A DNA stretch of 64,000 bases from contig NZ_LT629710.1 in NCBI RefSeq assembly GCF_900104535.1, positions 806,001-870,000 of the forward strand, given 5' to 3'. This document shows positions 9,773-18,684 of this stretch, piece by piece. This stretch comes from Nakamurella panacisegetis. GTDB lineage: Bacteria > Actinomycetota > Actinomycetes > Mycobacteriales > Nakamurellaceae. The stretch's first letter is position 1. Every line of letters begins with the position of its first letter. The notes beneath the pieces were generated by a model. The model was not told the DNA's origin, did no database searches, and saw only the letters and a list, made by a program, of their open reading frames with translations. A program made the translations under genes and the position numbers.

Positions 9773-10378
9773 GTGGCCACCCCGACCGTGCCGATCACCG
9801 ACCTGGTCGTTCGTGGCGCGCGCGGGGATCAGGAAGCCTGGAACTCGATCGTCGATCGCTACCTCCCGCTCGTGACGTCGGTGATCCGCCGCTGTCGGGT
9901 GACCGAAGAGGACAGGGAGGACGTCAGCCAGACGGTGTGGTTGCGGCTGGTCGAGAACCTGGGGCGAATACGGGATCCGCAGGCGCTGCCGGCCTGGATC
10001 ATCCGGACGACCCGGAACGAGGCCCTGCGGGTGCTGCGGCAGCGGGCCCGGGCGGTGCCGGTCGACCCCATCGACGGACCGGATCTGGACGCCCGACCCG
10101 ACCCGGACGAGATCGACCGCGAAATCCTCCGCCAGGAACGCGCTCAGGCGTTGCGCGACGGATTGGCCGAACTCAGTGTCGGCCAGCGGAACCTGTTGCT
10201 GCTGTTGGTGGCCGATCCCCCGCTGTCCTACGAGACGATCAGTCGTCGAGTGGGCATGCCGGTCGGCAGCATCGGACCGACCAGGGCCAGATACCTGGCC
10301 AAACTCCGGTCGACCCCAGCGGTCAGGGCACTGGTGTCCGGCCCGACCCAGACCCGATCGGCAGGCAACGTCAGCTAA
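9773..10378 (+). CDS. ECF-subfamily RNA polymerase sigma factor
   Basis: The GTG at 9773, behind GAGAAGGAC, gives 201 residues. Sigma region 2 lies at about 20-90 (QEAWNSIVDRYLPLVTSVIRRC ... EDVSQTVWLRLVENL) and region 4 at about 140-190 (RNLLLLLVADPPLSYETISRRVGMPVGSI). The spacer between them is acidic. No anti-sigma gene follows; the next gene is an unrelated DinB protein more than 100 bp downstream. How the factor is held inactive is not apparent, and the neighbouring PspC protein is only a contextual candidate. Confidence 0.88.
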   Translation: MATPTVPITDLVVRGARGDQEAWNSIVDRYLPLVTSVIRRCRVTEEDREDVSQTVWLRLVENLGRIRDPQALPAWIIRTTRNEALRVLRQRARAVPVDPIDGPDLDARPDPDEIDREILRQERAQALRDGLAELSVGQRNLLLLLVADPPLSYETISRRVGMPVGSIGPTRARYLAKLRSTPAVRALVSGPTQTRSAGNVS

Positions 10379-10482
10379 CCGGACAGCCGGCCTCGATGTC
10401 GGTGATCAGGAGGCAAACCGACCTGATCGCGGGGCACGATGGCCCTCATCAGACATGTCAGACCCGGAGCTGGAGGATCACC

Positions 10483-11031
10483 ATGGCCGTGAACTGGACG
10501 ACCGAACTGCTCGATCAGCTGAACTGGCACTGGGACCGGCAACTCCGGCCCCGACTGGACGGCCTGACCGACGACGAGTACTTCTGGGAGCCGGTGCGCG
10601 GAGCGTGGAACCTGCGGCCGCGCGGTGAGGCCGTGACGCCGATGGCGGCCGGTTCGGGTGACTACGTGCTCGACTACGCTTTTCCCGAACCACGTCCGGC
10701 GCCGGTGACGACGATCGCCTGGCGCATAGGTCACCTGCTGGTCGGGGTGTTCGGAATGCGCAACGCTTCCCATTTCGGCGGGCCGGCCCTCGACTACCCG
10801 ACCTACCGCTATCCGGAGCATGCCGACGAAGCGCTGCACCAACTCGACGAGATGCAGGCGGCCTGGCGGGCCGGAGTCGCGACCCTCGACGAGCTCGGGA
10901 TGGCGGCGCCGTCGGGCGAGGCCGGGCACGAGGACGCCCCGATGGCCACGCTCGTGCTGCACATCAACCGCGAAGTGATCCATCACGGCGCCGAGATCGC
11001 TTTGCTGCGGGATCTGTACGCCTGGCGCTGA
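10483..11031 (+). CDS. DinB-like four-helix-bundle protein
   Basis: The ATG at 10483 follows a good GGAGGA site and gives 182 residues. The pattern fits the DinB/YfiT superfamily: an N-terminal helix with LDQLNWHWDRQL, a central HLLVGVFGMRNASHF and a C-terminal HINREVIHHGAEIALLRDL. The histidines (in IGHLLVGV and INREVIHHGAE) probably form the metal site. In actinobacteria this family includes mycothiol- or bacillithiol-dependent S-transferases and uncharacterised enzymes. The substrate is unknown. Confidence 0.82.
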   Translation: MAVNWTTELLDQLNWHWDRQLRPRLDGLTDDEYFWEPVRGAWNLRPRGEAVTPMAAGSGDYVLDYAFPEPRPAPVTTIAWRIGHLLVGVFGMRNASHFGGPALDYPTYRYPEHADEALHQLDEMQAAWRAGVATLDELGMAAPSGEAGHEDAPMATLVLHINREVIHHGAEIALLRDLYAWR

Positions 11032-11105
11032 CCCGGCCGGACCTGTGATCAGCGTTGATCCATCGTGCCTTTACACAGCGGTCCCGCACCGTCGATCATG
11101 CCCGC

Positions 11106-12017
11106 ATGACCCAATTCCGCGCGCAGTTCGACGCCACCATCACCTTCCTCAACGGCGGCGGCCTGCAGACGCAGGGATTCCTCCTCGACGTTCGATCCGA
11201 GCAGGTCGAGGACACCGACCTCGCTCTCGCCCTGGTCCGTCACCTGGGCCTGCTGATGGTCGAGGACGTGAGTGTGAGCAACGTACGAGTGGTGCCGGCC
11301 GCCCATCGCGGGTCACGCGGGACCGGCGGCCCGGCCGCGTCGCCGGGACGGCTGATCGACCTGTCCCACGTCATCCGGGAGGGCATGGTCACCTATCCGG
11401 GGCTGCCGGGACCGGAGTTCCGGCCTTACCTCTCGCGCGAGGATTCCAAGGCGGTGTACGCGGACGGCACCCAGTTCACCATCGACCGGATCAGCATGCT
11501 CGGCAACACGGGCACCTACCTGGACAGTCCGCACCACCGCTACGACGGCGGGACCGACCTGGCCGGGCTGCACCTGGAGCAGCTGGCCGATCTGCCCATC
11601 TCGGTCGGGCGACTCGACGGCAGCACGTCCCGTGGCATTGCGGCCGCAGCGCTGGCCGCCCTGGACGTCGCCGGCCGCGCCGTCCTGTTGCAGACCGGGT
11701 GGGACCGGCACTTCGGCACCGAGGCCTACGCCGGCCCGGCGCCGTACCTGACCGAGGACGGCGCCCGTTACCTGGTCGAGCACGGCGCGGCCCTGGTCGG
11801 GATCGATTCGGTGAACATCGACGACACGGCGCCGACGTCCGGTGGCCGTCGACCGGCCCACTCCCTACTGCTGGCCGCCGGGATACCGGTACTGGAGCAT
11901 CTGACCGCCCTGGCCGATGTGCCCGCCGACGGCGCCCGTCTGCACGCCGTTCCGCCGAAGGTCGCCGGCTTCGGCACCTTTCCGGTGCGCGCCTACGCCG
12001 TCGTGCGACCGGACTGA
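11106..12017 (+). CDS. Cyclase/kynurenine-formamidase-like hydrolase with fused N-terminal domain
   Basis: The ATG at 11106 gives 303 residues. Residues 1-65 form a small domain (MTQFRAQFDATITFLNGGGL ... VRHLGLLMVEDVSVSNVRVV) that I recall as a free-standing small protein elsewhere. Residues 80-303 are a cyclase-family metal hydrolase (DLSHVIREGMVTYPG ...). The usual metal motif HxGTHxDxPxH appears as NTGTYLDSPHH at 134-144, so one histidine ligand is Asn and another is Tyr; I recall this in one subgroup of the family. It converges on the aldehyde dehydrogenase gene (5 bp apart). The substrate is unknown. Confidence 0.78.
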   Translation: MTQFRAQFDATITFLNGGGLQTQGFLLDVRSEQVEDTDLALALVRHLGLLMVEDVSVSNVRVVPAAHRGSRGTGGPAASPGRLIDLSHVIREGMVTYPGLPGPEFRPYLSREDSKAVYADGTQFTIDRISMLGNTGTYLDSPHHRYDGGTDLAGLHLEQLADLPISVGRLDGSTSRGIAAAALAALDVAGRAVLLQTGWDRHFGTEAYAGPAPYLTEDGARYLVEHGAALVGIDSVNIDDTAPTSGGRRPAHSLLLAAGIPVLEHLTALADVPADGARLHAVPPKVAGFGTFPVRAYAVVRPD

Positions 12018-12022
12018 GACCA

Positions 12023-13747
12023 TCAGCCCCGGAGTGCCGACGCGAAGATGCCGGGCAGTTTCACCCATGACGGATTCGCCGCGAAGGCGGTGAGACGACG
12101 GCCGGTGGTGGCCTGGGTCCGGTTGGTGACGAACCACGGCGGCCTCGGCGACAGGGTGAACTCGCCGGCCCCCAAGGACCGGTGCCACGGACGGAACGGT
12201 CCTCGCACCACCGTGCGCTCCGCGTCGTCGAGCAGGAGAGCGTTGTGCACCAGACCGATGCCGCTCTGCACATCGGTCAAGGTGTGCCCGGGGAACGCAC
12301 CCCAGGTCGCGCGCGCGGTCAGGAAACCGAACCCGGTCCACGCGTTCACCGCGATGCATCCGTATCGCAGGTCGGCCAGCGCCTCTTCGAAGGCCGCGCC
12401 GGCCGCGCGCAGCGTCCGCGGGTGGGCGATCACGTTGACGCCCAGGGTCCCGGCGAACTTCTCGTTGGCCGTGGCGACAGCCGCCCGCAGGAAGTCCAGA
12501 CCCGAGCCCGGCAGTTCGGTCACGGCCAGGACCGGTGCGAAGTACTCGGTCGTCATTGCCTTCTCGCCGTCCGCGGACCCGATCCCGGTGATCAGCAGGC
12601 GCCCGTTGGGCAGCGTCTCGGCGGACGGGTAGCTCGACTTCGCCCCCGCCACCCGCTGGTCGCTGCCCGGGTAGTAGGCGGCCCGCTGCGGCGCCCTGGA
12701 CAGGGCCGAACGGACCTGCGCCAGGAACTCTCCACGCTGCGGCCAGTCCGACGACAGGACGACGACCTGACCGGCGATGCAGTTGTAGCCGCCGTTGTGC
12801 AGACGTTGGGTCGCGATGTGCTCGGCCTGGAAGCGCAGATCCGCCTTCGACCAGCGACCGGGGACAATGATGATGGGCGACACACCACCCAGCTCACTGG
12901 TGATCTCCTTGTCCAGCAACGGCTCTGCGGCGCCGACCCGAGCGGCCGCCTTACGGGCGGCGCCTTCGACGCCCCCACCGAAGACGATCGCGTCATGGCT
13001 CAGTGCGCTGCCGGTGATGTGGACGTGGTCGACCAGGTCGTGGTGCACCAGGTACTGCCCGACGTCGGCACCACCGGTGACGATCCGGAGGAATCCGGCC
13101 GCCACCAAGGGCTGCAGGGCCGACTGGAACACCGGGGCGATCGTCTCGGTGATCGGATTCAACTTGAGCAGGACGACCCGGTTGTGAGCGAACAGCTCGT
13201 AGAGCACGTCCAGCACCGGAATGGAGGTGATGTTGCCGGCGCCCAGCACCAGACCGACCCCGCCCCCTCGACTCGGGGTGAGTTGCCCCAGGCCGGCCCG
13301 GGCCCGCACGTCGTCGGCGCCGATCCCTGGTCGCATCCAGACCTCGGCGCGGTACCCGCTCAGCAGCAGGCTGTCGAAGAGGTTGTGCGGCAGGACTTTC
13401 ACGGCCACCCGATTGCCGGGCACGGAACCGATCGGGACGTCGTCCACCGGACTGCGGCCCGACTCCAGGGCCCGGAGCGACTCGGTCAGAGCGGTGAGCG
13501 CGGACAGCACGGCGTACGGGCCGGACGTCCATTCCTCGCCGACCAGCGACGACGATGGTTCCAGGCCCTTGTAGGAGGCGGCCACCCGCACCCAGTCGTC
13601 GGCCTGCCGGGACACCGCGGTCGACACGCGGGACAGCAGGTCGAGGCGGCCGGACAGTGGGAGTGCGGTCCACCGGCCGGCGCCGGCCACAAGGTCGGAC
13701 AGGGCCGAGTCCAATTCCTCGGTGCCGTGCTGGAGCTGCGCCGTCAT
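12023..13747 (-). CDS. Aldehyde dehydrogenase family protein
   Basis: This 574-residue protein is longer than the usual 480-500 residue ALDH. The catalytic cysteine is Cys323 in NGGYNCIAGQV and the general-base glutamate is Glu285 in ELGG. The cofactor-domain pattern LVLGAGNITSIPVLDVLYEL replaces the usual PWNFP-type loop, and the spacing of the catalytic pair is normal. It may oxidise a bulky or unusual aldehyde. The gene diverges from the MDR oxidoreductase at 13885, a plausible functional pairing that the sequence does not prove. Confidence 0.83.
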   Translation of the reverse strand: MTAQLQHGTEELDSALSDLVAGAGRWTALPLSGRLDLLSRVSTAVSRQADDWVRVAASYKGLEPSSSLVGEEWTSGPYAVLSALTALTESLRALESGRSPVDDVPIGSVPGNRVAVKVLPHNLFDSLLLSGYRAEVWMRPGIGADDVRARAGLGQLTPSRGGGVGLVLGAGNITSIPVLDVLYELFAHNRVVLLKLNPITETIAPVFQSALQPLVAAGFLRIVTGGADVGQYLVHHDLVDHVHITGSALSHDAIVFGGGVEGAARKAAARVGAAEPLLDKEITSELGGVSPIIIVPGRWSKADLRFQAEHIATQRLHNGGYNCIAGQVVVLSSDWPQRGEFLAQVRSALSRAPQRAAYYPGSDQRVAGAKSSYPSAETLPNGRLLITGIGSADGEKAMTTEYFAPVLAVTELPGSGLDFLRAAVATANEKFAGTLGVNVIAHPRTLRAAGAAFEEALADLRYGCIAVNAWTGFGFLTARATWGAFPGHTLTDVQSGIGLVHNALLLDDAERTVVRGPFRPWHRSLGAGEFTLSPRPPWFVTNRTQATTGRRLTAFAANPSWVKLPGIFASALRG

Positions 13748-13884
13748 CGTGGTCCACCTTCGCTGGGATCGGTCACCTTACCGACGCCGGCCGGAACCGT
13801 CCCGCCGGTGTCCTTCACTGTGCCACGGCGCGCGGCGTAACGTGGCGGCCGCCCGTCGACCAGCAACCGGACAGGACATCTGAC

Positions 13885-14895
<1,011 letters not shown>

Positions 14896-14906
14896 CCGGC
14901 CGTCAC

Positions 14907-15391
14907 TCAGCGGCGGCCACGGTTGAGCCAGGCGATCGCGATGTTGAGGACGGTGGCGAACCCGCACCAGGCCGGGTACGGAGCCAGCGCCCACCCCGTA
15001 CGACGGTCGGTGGCGCCGACCCGGCGCACCAGGTCGGCCGAACTGACGGTGATCGCTGCGCACTCGGCGGCGGCGATCCATGGACGATGCAGGCGGAAGA
15101 ACAGCCAGTTCCATGCCCCGTTCAGCGTCAGGTTCACTGCGAGAGCCTTGACCAGGGAACGCTTTCGGGCCAGATCACCCCGCCGCTCCAGGGTCTGGAC
15201 GGCCTGGCCGTGGTCACCGCGATATCGGCGTAGAGAGGGGTCCAGACGAGGCCGAACGCCGGTGCGGGCGGCTGCCACGCCGGCTTCCGCAGTCCGATGT
15301 AGTAGGCCGAACCTGGGTCGGTGGCCAGTCCGCCGGTCACTGCGGCGGCCGTGACCGCGGCTCCGATCGTCGCCAGCGTGCGCACGTTCAT
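14907..15391 (-). pseudogene. TspO/MBR-family tryptophan-rich sensory protein, interrupted by a frameshift
   Basis: Two overlapping frames together make one TspO protein. The N-terminal part starts at the ATG at 15391 and includes the PAWQPPAPAFGLVWTPLYAD stretch. The C-terminal part, in another frame, runs from about GQAVQTLERRG to the stop at 14907 and includes LAVNLTLNGAWNWLFF and WALAPYPAWCGFATVLN. The frames join near 15205-15216, where one extra base would restore a 161-residue protein, the normal family length. TspO is a five-helix membrane protein that binds porphyrins. Either the gene is broken or the assembly lost a G here; both halves look well conserved, which favours a recent event or a sequencing error. 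Confidence 0.82.
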
Positions 15392-15510
15392 CCATCCTCT
15401 TTCCGTCGTCGGTGGTCGGGGCACCCGGCCGTCGGAGGCACAATCGCTGGAGTTCCCCAGCCGGACCGGTGCAAACGCGCGGGCCGTCCAACGCAGCTCA
15501 GGAGTGAACG

Positions 15511-16392
15511 ATGACCGACGACTCACCGGCCGCGGCGGCCGGGACCTTCCTGTTCGGCGGTGACCTGACGGTCAACCGTCTCGGCTACGGATCGATGCGA
15601 TTGTCCGGCCCGGGCATCATGGGGCCGCCGGCCGACCGTGACGAGGCCATCGCCGTGCTGCGCACCGCGGTCGAACTGGGTGTCAACCACATCGACACCA
15701 GCGACTACTACGGCCCCTACATCGTCAACGAGTTGATCAGGGAGGCGCTGCACCCCTATCCGGACGACCTGGTGCTGGTGACCAAGGTCGGCGCCCGCCG
15801 CGACGCCCAGGGGCAGTGGCTGCCCGCGCTCACCCCGGGCGAGTTGGTCAGCGCCGTCCGGGACAACCTGGACCACCTCGGACTCGACGTCATCCACGCG
15901 GTGAACCTGCGCATGGCCGACGAGCACGGTGGAGTCATGCGCGAGGGTTCACTGGCCCCGCAGTTCGAGGTACTCGCCGGGTTGCAGCAGCAGGGCCTGA
16001 TCCGGCATCTCGGGGTCAGCAACGTCGGACGGGACCAACTCGTCGAGGCCCAGACCATCGCCCCGGTGGCGTGCGTGCAGAACGCGTACAACGTGGTCGA
16101 CCGGGCCGACGACGAGCTGGTCGACACGTGCGCCGCCGAAGGCATCGCCTTCGTCCCGTTCTTCCCACTCGGCGGTTTCACGCCGCTCGCCGCCGATCGG
16201 TTCGGCACGATCGCGGAATCGCTCGGCGCGACCACCATGCAGTTGGCCCTGGCCTGGTTGCTGCATCGTTCGCCCGCGATCCTCTGCATTCCGGGCACGT
16301 CGAGCGTCCAGCATCTGCGGGAGAACGTCGGCGCCGCATCGATTGTGCTGACCGCCGACCAGCTCGACGACCTTGACCGGCTGACGATGTGA
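15511..16392 (+). CDS. Aldo/keto reductase
   Basis: This 293-residue (beta/alpha)8 protein has the AKR signature GVNHIDTSDYYGP, with catalytic Asp62, Tyr67 and Lys92. The catalytic histidine position reads VNLR (Asn132), as I recall for the E. coli YdbC-like subgroup. A GGAG ribosome site precedes the ATG. The C-terminal nucleotide site (CIPGTSSVQHLRENVGA) is intact. It should reduce aldehydes or ketones with NADPH; the substrate is unknown. It is transcribed divergently from the frameshifted tspO. Confidence 0.88.
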   Translation: MTDDSPAAAAGTFLFGGDLTVNRLGYGSMRLSGPGIMGPPADRDEAIAVLRTAVELGVNHIDTSDYYGPYIVNELIREALHPYPDDLVLVTKVGARRDAQGQWLPALTPGELVSAVRDNLDHLGLDVIHAVNLRMADEHGGVMREGSLAPQFEVLAGLQQQGLIRHLGVSNVGRDQLVEAQTIAPVACVQNAYNVVDRADDELVDTCAAEGIAFVPFFPLGGFTPLAADRFGTIAESLGATTMQLALAWLLHRSPAILCIPGTSSVQHLRENVGAASIVLTADQLDDLDRLTM

Positions 16393-16494
16393 CCGGAGGA
16401 CAGTTCGTCACGGCGGCTTCACGACGTGCCCTGAGATGATCATGGTGACTCGCGCGCCCCACCGGGGGCGCCTGACGTACCGGAGGTTCCATTC

Positions 16495-16962
16495 ATGACG
16501 TTGACCGAGATTGCCGACCAGGCCGCGATTCCCGCCGCCAGTCGGGTGTGGCCGCGTCGGGCGGTGCTCGCCGGTTCCGGCGCCGCCCTGCTGGCCTGCG
16601 CCGCCTGCGGCTCGAAATCCACCGCCACGAGCTCGGCGAGCACCACCAGCACCGCCGCCGCCGCGAACTCTTCCGCGGCCGGGGGCAGCCCCATCGCCTC
16701 GGTCAGCGCGATCCCCGCCGATTCCGGCCTGATCGCCGATGCTCCGTCCGGCAAGGTCATTCTGGCCAAGTCGAACGGAAAGGTCGTGGCCCACAGCGCA
16801 ATCTGCACGCACCAGGGTGCGGTCATCGACGGGACCGGCACCTGCCCGCTGCACGGGTCGAAGTTCAACCCGGCCACCGGTGCCGTCATCAACGGCCCGG
16901 CCGGCAGCCCGCTCGCGGCCGTCGCCGTGACCGAGAAGGACGGCAAGGTCTACCCGGCCTGA
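16495..16962 (+). CDS. Exported Rieske [2Fe-2S] lipoprotein
   Basis: The protein has 155 residues. The N-terminus carries a twin-arginine-like signal (PRRAVLAGSGAALLACAAC) ending in a lipobox-like LACAAC, so it is probably exported folded and lipid-anchored. A low-complexity Ser/Thr/Ala linker covers about 41-68. The Rieske cluster ligands are Cys104 and His106 (CTHQG) and Cys117 and His120 (CPLHGS). It is too short for a bc1 subunit and resembles the stand-alone Rieske proteins of actinobacteria. Its electron partner is unknown. Confidence 0.87.
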   Translation: MTLTEIADQAAIPAASRVWPRRAVLAGSGAALLACAACGSKSTATSSASTTSTAAAANSSAAGGSPIASVSAIPADSGLIADAPSGKVILAKSNGKVVAHSAICTHQGAVIDGTGTCPLHGSKFNPATGAVINGPAGSPLAAVAVTEKDGKVYPA

Positions 16963-16979
16963 GCCGGCAGCGGCTCCGG

Positions 16980-17699
16980 TCAGACCGTCGGCTGACCGGA
17001 GCTGCCACCGCTCGACCCGGTACCTCCGTTGGGCGCGGTACCTCCGTTGGGCGCCGTACCTCCATTGGGCGCGGTACCTCCGTTGGGCGCGGTACCTCCG
17101 TTGGATCCCGTACCGCCGTTGGATCCGGTGCCTCCGGTCGACCCTGGTCCACCGGGAAGGTTCTGCCCGCCCTGGCTACCTCCGGGGAAGCTGCCCGTGC
17201 CGTCGGTGGTACCCGATCCGGCGCCACCCAGGCCGGGGCCCCCGGTCGACCCCCCGCCGAATCCGCCGCCGCCGGGCAGACCCCCGCCCGGCCCACCGAA
17301 CTGGTTGGTGGTCGAGGACGTGGAGGCATTGGCCGCCGTCACGGCGATGGTCCCGCCGATGGCGACGGCAGCCGCCACCCCGACCGCCGTGATGGTCTTG
17401 GCCATGGTCGAGATCTTCTTCCCGTCGACGGGCACGGCGGCGTCGACCCGAACATCGCCGGCCGCCCCTGCCCGCGCACCCCACACCGGCCCGTCCTCCG
17501 ACTCGGACCGGGCGTCACCGGCGGGCGGCGGAACCAGCACGGTGTGCACCGGAAGAGGCTGGCCGGCCCAGGCCGCGCCCCGGTCGGTCCAACCGGCATA
17601 CGGATCGGCCGCGGGGCCGACGGAGGCATCGGCCGGAAGGGCGCGGGGATCGCCCTCCCCCGCCGGCCGGGTGGGTGCGGACTGGGGATATTCGGACAT
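16980..17699 (-). CDS. Glycine-rich single-pass membrane protein
   Basis: This 239-residue protein has a proline/alanine-rich cytoplasmic part (1-98), one membrane helix (about 101-123) and a long low-complexity Gly/Ser/Thr/Asn tail. The tail ends in six-residue repeats (NGGTAP, NGGTGS) encoded by an 18-bp tandem array. The exported tail resembles the Gly/Ser/Thr-rich loops in the two GT39 proteins downstream. The gene diverges from a PhoP-like regulator and shares its control region. A wall-exposed or glycosylated protein of this signalling block is a reasonable guess; no function is known. Confidence 0.65.
   Translation of the reverse strand: MSEYPQSAPTRPAGEGDPRALPADASVGPAADPYAGWTDRGAAWAGQPLPVHTVLVPPPAGDARSESEDGPVWGARAGAAGDVRVDAAVPVDGKKISTMAKTITAVGVAAAVAIGGTIAVTAANASTSSTTNQFGGPGGGLPGGGGFGGGSTGGPGLGGAGSGTTDGTGSFPGGSQGGQNLPGGPGSTGGTGSNGGTGSNGGTAPNGGTAPNGGTAPNGGTAPNGGTGSSGGSSGQPTV
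17020..17127. repeat. 18-bp tandem repeat inside the glycine-rich protein gene
   Basis: Six in-frame copies of an 18-bp unit (plus strand GTACCTCCGTTGGGCGCG and variants) start at 17020, 17038, 17056, 17074, 17092 and 17110, with a decayed seventh at 17128. Each encodes one six-residue unit of the protein tail. The first four copies are nearly identical, so the array is probably prone to gain and loss of units. Confidence 0.85.
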
Positions 17700-17793
17700 G
17701 GTGGACCCTTTCGGTTCGAGACGATCCGCGGCGGCCAGGACCGTCGGTCCGGGGATGCCGGGAACCAGCAGGACACCACCGTGCAGGTCGAAG

Positions 17794-17809
17794 CTGTCCG
17801 CCGGCTGTG
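17794..17809 (-). promoter_or_regulatory. Inverted-orientation CACAG/GACAG half-sites upstream of the glycine-rich protein gene
   Basis: CTGTC at 17794 and CTGTG at 17805 are 11 bp apart. Read on the minus strand they are CACAG then GACAG, the same phasing as the plus-strand boxes in this block. They lie about 95-110 bp upstream of the start at 17699 and could place that gene under the same regulator. With only two half-sites, support is modest. Confidence 0.35.
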
Positions 17810-17856
17810 CGGTCGGCCCCAGCCCTGTGTGTGTCGCAGGAGCATGATGGGTGCAG

Positions 17857-17895
17857 CCACAGCTTTGACACAGCCAAGACCTAGCTGGGCCACAC
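17857..17895 (+). promoter_or_regulatory. PhoP-box-like 11-bp direct repeats upstream of the first response regulator
   Basis: Half-sites in one phase are CACAG at 17858, CACAG at 17869, CCTAG at 17880 and CACAC at 17891. The first two form CCACAGC-TTTG-ACACAGC, close to the TCACAGC-N4-TCACAGC direct repeat known for mycobacterial PhoP. The site ends about 25 bp upstream of the ATG at 17918, so autoregulation is likely. Confidence 0.6.
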
Positions 17896-17917
17896 GCCCC
17901 TACACGAGGATCACCTC

Positions 17918-18679
17918 ATGACGAGCTCTCCCTTCGCAACCTTCACCCCCCGCGTCGAGAACGGACGCGAGACCTTGCGAGGCCCGGAGGGTCGTCCGAT
18001 CAAGGTCCTGGTGGTGGACGACGAGCAGACCTTGTCCGAGCTGCTGGGTCTTGCCCTGCGCTACGAGGGCTGGGATGTCCGCACCGCCGGTGACGGCGCG
18101 TCCGCGATCACGGCGGCCCGGGAGATGCGCCCCGATCTCGTCGTCCTGGACGTGATGTTGCCCGACATGGACGGACTGGAGGTCCTCCGCCGCCTCCGCA
18201 CCGACTCCGACCGCACCCCCGTGCTGTTCCTGACCGCCCGCGACGCCGTCGAGGACCGCATTGCCGGCCTCACCGCGGGCGGCGACGATTACGTGACCAA
18301 GCCCTTCTCGATCGAAGAGTTGGTGCTGCGGCTGCGGGCCCTGCTGCGCCGCTCGCACACGGCGCTCACCGCGGATTCGTCGCTGCTGACGGTGGGCGAC
18401 CTGACGCTGGACGAGGACTCGCGCGAGGTGCACCGCTCCGGCGATCTGATCGCCCTGACCGCCACCGAGTTCGAGTTGCTCCGCTTCCTGATGCGCAACG
18501 CCAAGCGCGTGCTGAGCAAGGCCCAGATCCTGGACCGGGTCTGGAACTACGACTTCGGCGGCCAGGCCAACATCGTCGAGCTCTACATCTCCTACCTGCG
18601 CAAGAAGATCGACTCCGGCCGTGAGCCGATGATCCACACCATGCGCGGGTTCGGCTACGTCCTCAAGCCGGTCGGCTGA
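17918..18679 (+). CDS. PhoP-like (OmpR/PhoB family) response regulator, copy 1
   Basis: The protein has 253 residues. The receiver domain (about 28-145) has the acidic pair DDE near 34-36, phospho-acceptor Asp78 in VVLDVMLPDMDG, the switch Thr in FLTARD and Lys in VTKPFS. The winged-helix domain follows (about 155-252), with recognition helix region QANIVELYISYLRKKI. The winged-helix region closely resembles mycobacterial PhoP/TrcR-type proteins (RVWNYDFGGQ). A histidine kinase gene starts 5 bp after its stop. Phased CACAG boxes precede it. A close paralogue lies at 22280 with a 128-bp almost identical segment in the DNA-binding domain. Confidence 0.92.
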   Translation: MTSSPFATFTPRVENGRETLRGPEGRPIKVLVVDDEQTLSELLGLALRYEGWDVRTAGDGASAITAAREMRPDLVVLDVMLPDMDGLEVLRRLRTDSDRTPVLFLTARDAVEDRIAGLTAGGDDYVTKPFSIEELVLRLRALLRRSHTALTADSSLLTVGDLTLDEDSREVHRSGDLIALTATEFELLRFLMRNAKRVLSKAQILDRVWNYDFGGQANIVELYISYLRKKIDSGREPMIHTMRGFGYVLKPVG

Positions 18680-18684
18680 ACCTC

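Noticed and set aside
17020-17127. CRISPR-like short repeats
   Set aside because: They are contiguous 18-bp units in frame with a glycine-rich coding sequence and have no spacers.
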